NCBI GenBank assembly: GCA_002261195.1
Contig: MVBO01000032.1
Coordinates: 65,086 to 129,085 of the forward strand
DNA: 64,000 nt
Source: Bifiguratus adelaidae
Taxonomy: Eukaryota > Mucoromycota > Endogonomycetes > Endogonales
Reading direction: 5' to 3'
The position numbers and the translations under genes were made by a program. Under the pieces are notes generated by a model. The model was not told where the DNA came from. It made no database searches and was given only the letters and a program-made list of their open reading frames with translations. Each line of letters begins with the position of its first letter. Within the stretch, counting starts at the first letter, position 1. Shown here piece after piece: positions 24,854 to 36,374 of this stretch.

Positions 24854-25416
24854 GGACCATGTCAATGGCCCTTGTCACCGAGTAAAGAGAGCTCTTTCAG
24901 TAGCAGTCACGCACATCCCACAATTCTAGTGGAATGATCTGTCTACCATTGATATATATAGGAATTGGACCAACCTTAATCTGGGTGACGCGTGCACTCA
25001 ATGCCTCTGTGGAATATGCCCAGGGTGGAGTAACGCGCAGCTGTCAGTCACGTCGACGACAGTGTCCCTATGGAGTCTGGTGTCAGCATCCATTTGTCGC
25101 CGTAAGGTGACGAGTGAAGGCTGTTAAATATGCGGGGAATGGCTGAGGCCAGCAATGGAGCAAGCAAAACCGCAAGCACTGGCACGGCCTGGGGATGGCA
25201 CGTCTGAGTGAACCTGGCAGTTGTGTGCCACTCTGCGGTATGAACTGCAGTTTTTTAGTGCAAAAATATCATGTTATTTTTGCGGGATGATGTTTGATGA
25301 GGCGGACCTCTTTTGTTTTGGCAATTCATAGGGACATGTTTACATGGGCGGAATACAAAGAATCATAAACATGCAGTTGAATAAACGAGATAAGAACTAG
25401 CAAATATTGACATTTC
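24854..25416. other. Intergenic
   Basis: About 560 bp upstream of the F-box/ankyrin gene and downstream of the PB1-UBA gene. No coding or RNA feature recognised. Confidence 0.55.
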
Positions 25417-27519
25417 TCAATAGTGGTATTGCGAGGGGTTTGCGAGGAGAATCTCAACGGCTTCTTCCACGCTGCCATTAGTGGAGACGAGAGCAGCTTG
25501 AGCAGCTTCGCTATCAGAAAAGCCCATAGAGCACAAGATGTCGAGTTGTTCTTGCATGGGCACCTTGACTTTTTCGCCCACGTCCAGATTATCCAATTTC
25601 TCCTCCAGATCAGCAGTCTCGTCTCCTGAATCTTCGGCTTCAAAAGACCAATCAGGCGGATTCGTTTGGCCTTGTTGTTTGCTCTTGACGATCAATTGTT
25701 TCATAAGACGATCGACTTCACGACGAGCGGATCGAATATCTCCCTTCATACGTCTCATATCATTCTTGAGTGCCTTGATATCCTCCCTGGACACCGAATT
25801 GGAATCTTTGCGGTGAGCATGGATGGCGGTCTTGAGCTGCATCACCAAGGATCGGAAGGATCGTTGCATGTAGGCGATTTGTGAGCGATAGACGTTTACT
25901 TGAGCCTGGTTGACCGTGTGTGGAGCAAATAAGAGGAGGCCGGAATGGCGGCCTTCTTGATCGATCATGGTCTTAACGGATCGTTGAGCGGATTGGAGGG
26001 TGCTCAAGAGAGATTCATAATACCACTGGAGATAGCGATAGAGTTGCTTGACTTCCTCGCTCAGATTCATAACGGTGAGGTCCAAGGCAGACGTAGATGA
26101 CGATTGGCCTCCGTCTTGATAAAAGGGAAACCCTGGGGCAAAGGGTGAAAAGGGTGCTCCGTCTCCGAATGGATGAGATCCACCAAAGGGACCCCACCCA
26201 CGACCGCGTCCACGACCTCCGCATCGTCCCCCGCGGCGACCGCAATAATAATCATGGCGTTCGTCGTGGTCAGAGTAGTCACCTCGTCGATGAGGACCAT
26301 GACGACCACCTCGACCGTGGTGTTCATGATGATGGTGTGATCCTGGAGGCATAGGAGGCATTGGCGGAGGGAATGCGCCCGGAAAGTGAGGGGGCGGCGG
26401 CGGCGGTGGTGGTGGGGGCATTTGACATCCTGGAGGCATCCGCGGTGGAGGTGGTGGCGGAGCCTTGAACGCACCGGGTGCTGACGCTTGAGGCGGAAAG
26501 GCACCGGGAATAGTGAAGTCTGGAGATGTGGCGTCCTCATAACTAGGCGTAGCCTCCGAGTCATGTGAGCTAGCGGCAAAGCTAAAAGTGCGGCCTCCAA
26601 ACCGGAATTGCGTCGCATGGGGTCCATTGAGATCATGCTTGAATTGATTGAGCCATTGTTGAAAAACTTCGAGATTGACAGGAATGTTGTGTTTGATTTG
26701 TTCCACCATCGCGTTCACGCTTTGCATCAATTGGGGGTTGCGCTCGAAAATCTCACGAGCTTGTTCGACGATACGTTGCAGTTGAGTCATGACGTCGTCA
26801 AAGGATGTTGGCCGATCACTCGTGCGCTCCCCTTCATCTTTTTCATTGGGTCTTGCTCCTCCTTCACTCGTGCCCGCTGCTTCTTCAGGAGGATCGGGAT
26901 AGGAAGCGTGGGACGTCTTGACGTCGGGCATAGGACTCTCGTCACCAGCGTAGTGAGGTATGTCCTCATCCAACTCGCGCATCTCGTTGGCCACCTGTGC
27001 ATGTTCTTGCTCCATCTCGCGGCGTTGTTCGTCGTCCTCCTTGGCCTCATCGTCCTCCAAGGCATCGGTGGCAAAAGGGGTGGGAGCGTTCGAGTCAAGA
27101 CCTTGTTGCGTTTCGTTGACGGTTTCCGTGGCGGGGTCAGTCAAGCTGGGATAAATGTCTGGCGTGGTTTGCATGACCCATGCCTCCATAGACTCTTGAG
27201 GAGCATTGGCATCGAGACTAATAAGCAAACACAATGTTTCACTTTGGGAGCGTCGTTGACGGACAAGGTCGTGCAACTCCATATCCGTCGACAAGGTGAT
27301 CATATCATTGTCCTCGTCTCGATAGTAGACGCTAAACACGGTCGACGAAGGCAGATGAAATATGGCGCGAACCTGGGTGTACAGCGAGTGGAGGTTAGCA
27401 AGTGGTTGCAACTCGTCCGCTTTTCCTACCTTGTCTTCAAAGTCAGACCAAGTGACATTCTCATGGAGAGTAATGCGACGTTTGATGTCGCCTAAGCACA
27501 ATTTGAAAGGTATTTCCAT
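25417..27519 (-). CDS. PB1 and UBA domain protein with RGG/His/Pro-rich middle
   Basis: Single exon, 700 residues. The N-terminus (1-105) is a PB1 domain with a basic start (LCLGDIKRRITL) and an acidic OPCA-like segment (YYRDEDNDMITLSTDMEL). An acidic disordered stretch follows. Then comes a Pro-rich block, a His run and an Arg/Gly-rich block (about 370-460; GRGGRHGPHRRGDYSD), then a helical or coiled-coil region (about 480-620). A C-terminal UBA domain (about 650-695) has the MGF loop (LDILCSMGFSDSEAAQ). PB1 plus UBA at opposite ends is the layout of p62/NBR1 selective-autophagy receptors, but no ZZ finger is present. LC3-motif candidates (DIYPSL, SFDDVM) are weak. The receptor role is inference. 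A TATATAAA lies about 35 bp upstream of the ATG. Confidence 0.8.
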   Translation of the reverse strand: MEIPFKLCLGDIKRRITLHENVTWSDFEDKVGKADELQPLANLHSLYTQVRAIFHLPSSTVFSVYYRDEDNDMITLSTDMELHDLVRQRRSQSETLCLLISLDANAPQESMEAWVMQTTPDIYPSLTDPATETVNETQQGLDSNAPTPFATDALEDDEAKEDDEQRREMEQEHAQVANEMRELDEDIPHYAGDESPMPDVKTSHASYPDPPEEAAGTSEGGARPNEKDEGERTSDRPTSFDDVMTQLQRIVEQAREIFERNPQLMQSVNAMVEQIKHNIPVNLEVFQQWLNQFKHDLNGPHATQFRFGGRTFSFAASSHDSEATPSYEDATSPDFTIPGAFPPQASAPGAFKAPPPPPPRMPPGCQMPPPPPPPPPPHFPGAFPPPMPPMPPGSHHHHEHHGRGGRHGPHRRGDYSDHDERHDYYCGRRGGRCGGRGRGRGWGPFGGSHPFGDGAPFSPFAPGFPFYQDGGQSSSTSALDLTVMNLSEEVKQLYRYLQWYYESLLSTLQSAQRSVKTMIDQEGRHSGLLLFAPHTVNQAQVNVYRSQIAYMQRSFRSLVMQLKTAIHAHRKDSNSVSREDIKALKNDMRRMKGDIRSARREVDRLMKQLIVKSKQQGQTNPPDWSFEAEDSGDETADLEEKLDNLDVGEKVKVPMQEQLDILCSMGFSDSEAAQAALVSTNGSVEEAVEILLANPSQYHY

Positions 27520-28189
27520 AGTGTGAAAAAAGCGTCAGTTGCATGAAAGCGTCTTTATATACGCCCTTTGTGTCTTGGCTTTCCCTTGGCAAATTTGGGA
27601 CTGCGCCACGTGAATTCTTAGGTTTGACGTGTCCTCTTGCGCGTATTCATGGGTTATGCGTTGGCAGGGTGCCAAGCACAGTGGCAATGGCCTTGATCTA
27701 TAGAGCTATCGATGAGTGGCTGCGGCATGTGGTTTGAAGTCGCGGAAATAGGACATGGACTTGTCCTTTGGCATTCATGTGATGGTGAATCTTACATTAT
27801 CATGCATTTGACACGCTTGTGTGGTTGCCATGATGGGAAATAGTTGGCTATGGCAACAATAAGAGGCGACGAGTGCGCATGTCTAGGCAGCCTGAACAAG
27901 AAGAATTCTGAAAGAGAAGAACGAGCTTGGGATTTGAAGGATTCAAAAAGTCTTATCATGAGCAACCGGATTGTGAAATGATGAATCCATAGACCGCGCA
28001 TGGTGTAGTTAATTCATTCATGTTTTCCATGAGGGGCATAAAAGTAGAGGGGAGACGCCTACTAGATCAAGAATACCGGTGCTGGGCTCTCGGAGTATAT
28101 AGATGTGACATGGCGCTTTTTCTTTTATTTTTATTGCACGAGCTCAACTGTACACATGGTGCTTTGCGTCAGATATTGGGCGAGGTGCA
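27520..28189. other. Intergenic
   Basis: About 670 bp holding the promoter of the PB1-UBA gene, with TATATAAA (minus strand) at 27554-27561, and the 3' flank of RPS21. No other feature recognised. Confidence 0.55.
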
Positions 28190-28695
28190 TTATTGTTGGG
28201 CAGACCAGACGCTCTTCAACACTAGGAACGCAACACACAGAGTCAGTTCATGGTGATCTCGAATCATCATCGTCATGGATGGTGATGCACATAGATCTTA
28301 TACATACGCTTGTCTTCGGTAGCGAGGCGGTTAATGGAGTCGTCGGCCTCAGCGTTGGTGCGGACAAAACCGGAGAGAGCGTAGGTGGTGAAGGTGGGAA
28401 GGAGGCGGCCGTTAGCGTCAACATCGCCAATATTGATTTGAACGGAAGCGTGGTCCTTGGCCGTGATGAGGCGACCAGTGGCGGAGCTATATGAGAGAGA
28501 CAGTGTTGTGAGTGTCACTGCCTTGTCATTGCCGCAATGAACCCATCTCGATGAAGCTAAGCCACCAGGTCGACCGACGCAGGATGCGTGATCTGATAGC
28601 TCTCGCATCCTTCCAGCACCACAGAAGCATACCGTATCTACTTACCACTTGCGAGGAATGTAAAGATCAACGACTCTGCCTTCCGAGTTCTCCAT
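28190..28695 (-). CDS. RPS21: 40S ribosomal protein S21 (eS21)
   Basis: Small eukaryote-specific protein of the 40S subunit needed for late 18S rRNA maturation. Three exons: 28695-28646, 28486-28308 and 28221-28190, in phase, giving 86 residues, which is the family length. The start MENSEGRVVDLYIPRKCSAT and the core TAKDHASVQINIGDVD match eS21; the end is LLKSVWSAQQ. The two introns are 159 and 86 nt, relatively long for this window, as is common in ribosomal protein genes. Confidence 0.96.
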
Positions 28696-28930
28696 TGCTA
28701 CTGTCCTGTGATGTAGGGGGAAAAGAGAAGGAACTTGTTTGGGCGGCTTAGCTTCTTAGTTATTGGATGACAATGAATTAAATTGATGACGTCAGAGATT
28801 AGAGACAATGGAGTGGGAGACGTGAATTGAATCCACGTAGAGCTTAGACGTCGCCGGTAGATCTATGAGTACACATTCAGCACAATTAAGCTTGCTACAT
28901 AACACAAGATTCAGCCTGAGCGTTCACCCC

Positions 28931-30460
28931 TCACTCACTCAAAGAACGCATGGTCCAGGTATAAGCGAGAAACGTCGCTGCATTGCACGGAAAGGCTCTA
29001 ATAAGCGTAGCATTCAGGCCTTTAAAGAAGACCCGAGCGCCTTCCTCTTGATAGCATCTTTTGGCACAGTCTATGAATCCCTTGTAGCGAAGATGATTGG
29101 GGGTGTCGAGCGGTTCGTTTTGGATCCTTGTCTTGACAACGTCTGGATAGATCCAAATTAGTATTTCTAAAAGGGTGTCGATTATAAGGGACCTGTACTC
29201 ACCAGCTGCGTAAGTGCTACACCAGGCAGCAATTCCGGCCGCTCCACCTGCCAAGACAAGTTTTGGTCCCGACAAGTGCTCCTTGGTATTGGTTTTGTCT
29301 TTTTGCATCGACCGGCACAATAACTCGTAGCTCAAAAAGTATGGGCCGAAGGATGTTTCTCGCATGATAGTCGGGAAGAGGCCTTTATAAAAAGCTCGAA
29401 TACCGCCATGTCGAAGTGTTTTTACAATACAATCAGACGGCCCGCTAAAGGCCGCTTGCGAAGATGGAGATGACGCGGAGACGGATGTGAGGGAGCGCGA
29501 TGCGACGGTCGATGATTTGTTATTGAAGGTGATGGAACTGTGGTGAAGAGTGAGGGCGGAAAAGTTGGGTCGATATTGAGCCAAAGCGGCAAACTGACCA
29601 GTCGGAGTGATACGTTGGTTTTGCAATCGGATTTTGACGAGCTCCATGGGCGACGTGATCAGGCTGGCGGAGGGGGTCAGTAAGTGACAGAGAAGCAAAG
29701 GTAAGCAAATACTTACCTATTCGCAATCCCAGTGCCCACACCAGCGAAGAAGATATTAAGCAAGCTAGGATCAGCAACAGCTTTCTGAGGATCGGATACA
29801 CGCCCGAGTTGTACGTCAATCAGAAAAGCATATACACCAAACACAAATGCGTTGGTGACTGCTACACCGACCTACGATGAGCATTTTAGTATCAAAGTGC
29901 CACCCGCCGCTGTAAGACGTACCGCTGGAGAAGCCATTCCTTTATACAGCCCCACAAACTTGGAGATTCTTTAGTCCCGATTGCCTTGTCACGGATCATA
30001 AGACATACCTTTTCTTGTCCAATGATGGTACTAAAACAATGCCATGTGCCTTTGTAACTTGCTGCAAGTTCCTTGGATTGCAAGCGTACTTTGACTGCGT
30101 CATTTTAGGTGTGAGTGTCAATCAACCGGATCATCCGGCAATCACTCACCAGTATCTACAAGCATGCGCAGGTACCGAGACTATTAGTCATGCGAGATAA
30201 GACAGTGTCATTAGACCTTACCAAAAGGATGCCCGACTAGCAGACCCGCCAGACCTGCTCGACAGCCATGAGCAAAAATAGCTGTAACTTTGTGAGCCTA
30301 TTCTGTCTACTCACCGCCGGCTATACCTGCCACAAAGCTGTGCCATGTATTGGCTAGTCCAACCGTTTCCGCTACAACAGCAAGAAGAAAGCTATCAGAA
30401 AGTCCGCTATAAGAACCACAGCACTCTAGTCAACCTACGCAACTCGTCCACTTCCAACAT
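28931..30460 (-). CDS. Mitochondrial carrier family (SLC25) transporter
   Basis: Inner-membrane solute carrier, 355 residues. Nine exons: 30460-30439, 30371-30315, 30254-30222, 30155-30150 (6-nt microexon ATACTG), 30094-30009, 29958-29923, 29871-29717, 29663-29203 and 29142-28931, all phases consistent. Repeat signatures are LVGHPFDTVKVRLQ (built across the microexon), SPMELVKIRLQ in repeat 2, and YAADVVKTRIQ in repeat 3, where the usual Pro is Ala. A Ser-rich insert of about 50 residues sits in repeat 2. The pattern is closest to the carnitine/amino-acid (YMC/CRC/ORT) group, but the substrate cannot be assigned. The very short first exon (MLEVDEL) is less certain than the rest. Confidence 0.88.
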
Positions 30461-31030
30461 GTGCCGTCAATGCCTTACGATGTTCCCTTGGTGTAACACT
30501 GCCAGGATAACCAGAAGCCAACTCAATAGATCATCCGCAATCTACCTTATTGAAACGCAAGCTTCCTCTAACCAATAGCTGCTAGAACAGAGGTCTATCA
30601 GCACCAAGAGGCTTGAAAGGAAATGGGAATGGTCAATAGGGAACTCTGTGCTGCTATGCAATGGACAATACCCGAAAAGGAAACTTTCCCACAGTGATTT
30701 CACACGGGTTCGAAATCGGCAGCTGCATTTGGGTCACATGGCTCTGAATCGCCGTGCCAAGTGAATGGGGTATTTTGACAGGTAGCACAGGTCATACAGG
30801 TCAAGAGTTCATCCAAGCGATCCATTGTCTCGTCTCGTCTCGCCCACATGAAGGGTCATTTCGAGTTGTGTTCGATAGCGTCTTGGAAGGCAAGTCGTGC
30901 TGGCTTGCCGATCCACATGATCACAGACGCAGCCAAAGCTCCTTGACAGGAACGCACACCACTTTTCCACTTAAACACAGGTCAATGTGGGCAATGCCCA
31001 AACGTTTGGTCAACGCTTTATCGTTCTAAT
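30461..31030. other. Intergenic
   Basis: About 570 bp between the carrier's start and the 3' end of the SNU114 gene. I see no supported gene, RNA or repeat. Confidence 0.55.
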
Positions 31031-34000
31031 TTACAATGAGAATCCCAAGACTTCAGATTGAGCTACAGCCAAGAGCATGGGATCATCAAAGAACTTGTTG
31101 ATGCTCACATCCTCGCTTAGACCCTTGCGTCTCCTTGTCTTGACCATGAAATCTCGAGCAAGGTGTTGTGCTGGAGCCGGTTCCAAGGGTCGGAGTACAA
31201 TGCCCTTATCCAGAGGATCACCAGGGACGATTTGCCAGTGATCAAATGTTTGTTGACAGAATGCTTGACCTTGCGTATGCGTTCTCAAATCTGACTCAAA
31301 ACCGTTGGCTTCAATGACAGGAATGTAAGCTTTCACTGTGTAAAGAGGCGAGCCGGGTTGAGGTTCGTCCTTGGTGACATGTCCTCTCCGCCGCGCCAAG
31401 ACGGTGTATACTGCAGAGACACAGTCAGCGGGAGATTGGATTTCCACATAATACACGGGTTCCATTAATCTGGGCGTTGCCTAGAAATACGGCGTCAGTA
31501 CGTCATCATCGGGCTCATCAATCACGGCCTGTATGCTTACCATGAGGAAGGACGAATAACACACTCGACGAGCAGTAGGAATAATTTGACCACCTCCTCT
31601 GTAAATGGGCTCACTGGCCAGTGAAGCGTCTAAAATACGGAATTTGACATTTCGAATGGCTACGCAAGCAAGGTCAATCAGTGACGAGGGCTGGCAGACA
31701 ACTTTCAACTCACGTTCATCGCAAAGTGGGCCCTCCCGAGTACCCCATTGGAAACCTTGTCGTATGGAATCCTTGACCGAGAACAATAACTTCTTGTCAA
31801 CATCAGAAGGAAGTGTATCGTCGAGCAGTACATTGGGTCCATTGACGTCAGGGCCAAATGCCCAAATGGATCGCGCCGCCAAGACGTCCCATTCGTATCG
31901 CTCTTCGAAATGCTTGGCAACTCTTTTGGTGGGCCAATTGATGTCGACCTGTCCAGTTTCGATGTCCTCGGCTATACCGCGTTCAAGGGGCTCAGCAATC
32001 ATGGTGAGTTTGTTCCTATTGAATGGCAACATGAATTTCAGGTCCTTTGCGGCATGACAGGACTTACTTTTTGTTCGGGGTTTCGGCAAAACACTTTAGT
32101 GAAGATGTTTCCACTACAGTCTCGCAGAATTTGACGACAGGATCAGCTACTTTGAGATCGATCTCGGCGTACAGTTTACGTAGGTCATGGAGTACGCAAT
32201 CAAGGTACAATTCTCCCGTACCCAAAATGATGTGTTCGCCAGATTCCTCCACCTGAGATGGGGCAAGCCTTAGTTCACCAGCTAGACAGAAGGGCTTGCA
32301 TCAAACATACCTTTGTTACCACGATCGGATAACTCTTGTTGATCTTTCGAAGGCCATCCATCATTTTTGGTAATTCAGAAGGATTGACAGGTTCAACCGC
32401 CACCTTGAGGACGGCCGTTGTCGTAAAACGAAGCGGTCGGAATATGTAAGTATCTTCCTGCCACTTTTGCTGCGTTATCGTGGCCGTCTTTGAAATGGAC
32501 GCATCTACGCCACCCAACAACACCCAACTACCGGCCGGTAAACCATCCACTTCAACCTTGTAGCGCGCCTCATTGATCCAACATGCCTCAACAGTCTGCA
32601 CCGTCATGTCCTCCTCATCATCGATCGAATAGCCTTCTCCAAGAACGCGAACAACCTGACCGCGATTGACGGTTCCACTCAGAATGCGACCGAGGGCATA
32701 AAAGTTGAGGGCTTCGTCATCGTTGAGCAATTTGGTGATATTGATCATGAGCGGACCATCCGGGTCACAATTCATCATGGCTTCAGCCACCTCCGTATCC
32801 ATCGGTCCCGTGTAGGTGCTTTCCACCTATAAACGAGTCGTCAGCGCTGCCTGCCGGCAAGACCTGAACTCACCTTCTTTTGTGCCGCCTCTTTGGGAGA
32901 AGGCGTATGGGCAACAATCATGTCTACAAAACCAGAAGGTGGGCCAAAGAAATGGCTCAACACCACTCGTAGGAGTGGCCTAACGTTCAGGTCGTAGTGT
33001 GATTTCTTGAGGTATATGCCGAGAGATGCCAGAGTCGCTTTCAGCGTCGCTTCATCTTCACCAATAGTCTAAGCGACACGCCCTGTTCAGCACACTTGAC
33101 CCACCCTCTTCTTGTAGACCTACCTGAGTATACAACTTGAAAAGGGGCTCAAGAATAAAATGTACAAAGGTGCGTAGAGTGCAACCAGGATGTGCCTTTT
33201 TGTGAAATGTCCTCTTTTCCGCGTCGAAATAAATGTCTCCCCAAAGTCGTTTGGCAAATTCCTTGTGATCGAATCCAGCTAAAAGGAGCGAGGTCAGCGC
33301 ATTGGCGACGCTAATCCATTGTTGATCCACTTACGCCATGTATCGGAATAAAGCTTGGCAAAGCTCTCTAACGTAAAGCACCATCCCATCTGACCACTAG
33401 CAAACGCAACATTTCCCTTCTCGGGGCTCAATCGAATATTTTCACCACCGGGGGTCGATCGAATGATGGTATTGACTTGTTCAATAGTATGCTTCAATTT
33501 AAAGTAGGCGTCGGTGGGAGGAAGTTTGAGTTCGAGGATGAGGCGATCCACCTTGTTGACCACGAGCGTAAGCGCCAATCCATCCCTGATGGCTTGTCGA
33601 ATGAGTTGTTCTGTATTGATCATAACCTAAAGAAAGGAAGACTCATGAGCAAAACATGTGGATTCAATGTCCAATCACATACCCCTTCGACCGCATCCAC
33701 AATCAACACGGCACCATCGGCCAGGCGCATAGCGGCGCTCACTTCATCCACAAAGTTGACGTGACCTACAACCTATTCAGCGACATGACTCGTACACACA
33801 TCGAGCCTTACCCGGTGTGTCCAACAGATTGACAAGATACGACTTTTCACGCGTATCAGGAAGCACAAGCGTCATGGGCGTACACTTGATGGAGATGCCT
33901 CGCTCGCGTTCCAAAATGTGTACATCCGTGTACCTCTCCTGAGATCGAAATAAGCAATCCGATCATGACAGACCTGACATGACAACTTACCGGTTGATCT

Positions 34001-34647
34001 ACATTGATCGGTACATCATGCGTTTCTGCCACAAGCATATCGACAAACGTCGTCTTGCCATGATGTAAATGACCAATGAAGGTAATGTTTCGAACCAAGT
34101 CGGGATGATTCATCATATCGAGCATAAATCTGCCTCTGCATCAGCCATCGTCCCTTGCAATGGACATACCTACTCTTTGCTAAATCGCGTTACCGGTAAC
34201 TCTGTCTCTGTCACATTGAACTTGCGCACTTTGATGGGTGCAATGATGGGCTCTGAGAGTGGCTGTGTGTCTTCTTCCTGCACCATCGTCTCCACGTCTT
34301 TGCCATAGATATCTTCAGCAGAGGGATAATAGTTTTTATCTTCGTGAAGCACAATCTGATTCCGTGGAATGTCTGCATTGCGACAACCATAGAGAACGTG
34401 TGAGTGTTACGTGCGCCAACGACTCGCGTGTGTCACCGCGACGATCGAGATCGCCTCTCCACTCACCTTCGACTTGCACAAGCTGCATGCCATTGGACTC
34501 GCCCTCATCCTCCACTTCCTCCATCGTCACGTCGTGTCCTTGTGGTGCTTCTTCTTCTTCTTCATACTCTTCCTCCTCCTCCTCCTCCTCCTCCTCTTCT
34601 AGATCTCCTAGATAGTTACCAAACTCATCGTAGAGTGAATCGTCCAT
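31031..34647 (-). CDS. SNU114: U5 snRNP GTPase Snu114 (EFTUD2)
   Basis: EF-2-like GTPase of the U5 snRNP that controls Brr2 during spliceosome activation and disassembly. Thirteen exons were traced: 34647-34467, 34372-34174, 34129-33991, 33938-33812, 33765-33683, 33626-33335, 33278-33124, 33068-32874, 32826-32311, 32252-32068, 32015-31714, 31659-31541 and 31480-31031. Phases agree throughout, giving 980 residues, matching the family. The start [14 protein letters not shown] is diagnostic, followed by a run of Glu encoded by GAG repeats. GTPase motifs are GHLHHGKT (G1), DTPGH (G3) and NKVDR (G4). The C-terminal EF-G IV/V region has [19 protein letters not shown] and [10 protein letters not shown]. 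Confidence 0.97.
34569..34597. repeat. TCC trinucleotide run encoding poly-Glu
   Basis: A near-perfect (TCC)n stretch on the plus strand that encodes the acidic Glu run near the N-terminus of Snu114. Such runs vary in length between strains; acidic N-termini are normal for this protein. Confidence 0.8.
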
Positions 34648-35025
34648 GGTGAGAGCAAAATTTTGCAGACAATGGAAAAGACGTTCAGGTGGAAGTGAAG
34701 AGAGAAGAGAAGAAGTTGAGGATGAATTGGATGGAAAAGAGGGGCAAGGGTCAAGGAACGAGAGCGTAGACAAGATATAAGGAATGGAAAGGAATGATCA
34801 TGCCTGGTTCATCGTTTGTGCAGTGGGGATTATGATATGATTAGAGGCACTATACGGGCCGAAACATGCCTCCTCCTTGCACACAACAACACATTCTCTA
34901 TCCTGCCAACAAGAGGGTCGCCATGATCGCGACCAAGAGGACGGTGCAGACTTCAAAAGACAAGCAACTTTATTGCCTTCTGGCTGCGATGGTCCAATTT
35001 GAATGAGCAGCTTGCTACTTTTTCC
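34648..35025. other. Divergent intergenic between SNU114 and the SAM carrier
   Basis: About 380 bp, presumably containing both promoters. No further feature recognised. Confidence 0.5.
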
Positions 35026-35235
35026 ATGCGACGAGTGATTGCAGTTGCGCTCATTGTGGGTAGTGAGGGAGGTGGGGGGTGCGTGTGGTGGTCCTGAGGC
35101 TTGGACTAATGACGGCTTGTCTAGTTGACTGGAGTGCTCCTCATTCTCTTGTTCAATCGCACCGTTGTTGACTTAGACAGAGGTAAAGGGCATCATCTCA
35201 CACCTGTTCGTATAGGCGCTGACTTTTGCTGGCAG

Positions 35236-36249
35236 ATGGATCCATAGAGGCGGAGCCTACACCCACATATCAACCGAGCTTCTGGCAAGCACTGCTAGTG
35301 AGTGACGCGCAGGAAAAAGGCTTCGCTGCACGTTTTATTGATGTGAGACACCGGACGAGTAGGCCGGCGCTTTGGCCGGAGTGGTGGTGGATGTGGTCCT
35401 TCATCCCCTCGATACCATCAAGACAAGACTACAATCTTCCAATGGCTTTTGGGCATCTGGAGGCTTCAATGGCTTGTATTCTGGATTGCTTGTTGGGGCG
35501 ATAGGCAGTGCACCAGCATGTAGGTCAAGGATGGATATCGAATAAGGCATGAATGTGTCTCATGTCTGGTTGACAGCGGCCTTCTTCTTTGTGGCCTATG
35601 AAGTCACCAAACAATCCCTGGGACTGATATGGACACGTGAAGCCCTGCAACCGCTGATCCACATGGCCGCTGCCTCTGCGGGAGAAATGGTGGCCTGCAC
35701 AGTACGTGTACCTGGTGAGGTCATCAAGCAACGCATGCAAGCAGGGCAAGCAAAGACGACGAAAGAGTCTTTTGTCTCCGTCACCCAATCGGGAGGCATC
35801 CGAGGTCTTTTTCGCGGTTTTTGGACGACGGTGGCACGAGAAGTAAGCATGCTTCGTCATGGATAGGACGGGTATTCACCGCAATGAGTCAGATTCCCTT
35901 CTCCTGCATCCAGTTTACTATCTACGAAGCTTGCAAGGCCTTTTATGTCACCCATTACGAACAGCCTGTCCTGCCCTTGTTGGCCGCCTTTTTTGGAAGC
36001 ATCGCAGGCGGGATCGCTGCGGCGATTACTACGCCTTTGGACGTCGCTAAAACCCGAATCATGCTCAACAACAAGTTGCCACCCATTCTCACGCAGGAAG
36101 GCACGTTATCCACCATAGAAAACATCATTGCAGAAGAGGGATTGGGAGCCCTGTGGAAAGGCGTCGGCCCACGCGTCCTGTGGATATCGTTGGGAGGCAG
36201 TCTTTTCCTCGGTGTCTATGAGTGGGGCCTGGTGTCCTTGTCCCTCTAA
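35236..36249 (+). CDS. PET8: Mitochondrial S-adenosylmethionine carrier (5' end unresolved)
   Basis: Exchanges cytosolic SAM for S-adenosylhomocysteine across the inner mitochondrial membrane. Supported exons: 35236-35297, 35363-35519, 35577-35842 and 35893-36249, phases consistent, about 280 residues. Family features: [71 protein letters not shown], and [16 protein letters not shown]. These match SLC25A26/Pet8. No in-frame ATG lies at the start; ATG 35236 leads to a stop in another frame. A phase-consistent extension is possible through exons 35026-35055 and 35125-35182, giving a hydrophobic N-terminus, but it is not proven. Confidence 0.88.
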
Positions 36250-36374
36250 GGCTGGCCGGTACGCCTCTCGTCATCACATCCAACAAAAGCTGTGCTGCAC
36301 AACACGTGTCTACCTGCGAGCCCATATGAAGGGGCATTCAATGCTGGTAATTATACTAAAGTATTGTACAACGC

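Noticed and set aside
26608..27495. 295-codon plus-strand open frame antisense to the PB1-UBA gene
   Set aside because: Shadow of the real gene's codon pattern; no recognisable protein features.
30256..30315. Earlier acceptor in the carrier giving the insert IFAHGCRA
   Set aside because: Splicing at the later CAG restores the family sequence AGIAGGLAGLLVGHPF without the insert.
30690..30730. tRNA-like T-loop string GGTTCGAAATC
   Set aside because: No matching acceptor, D or anticodon arms around it.
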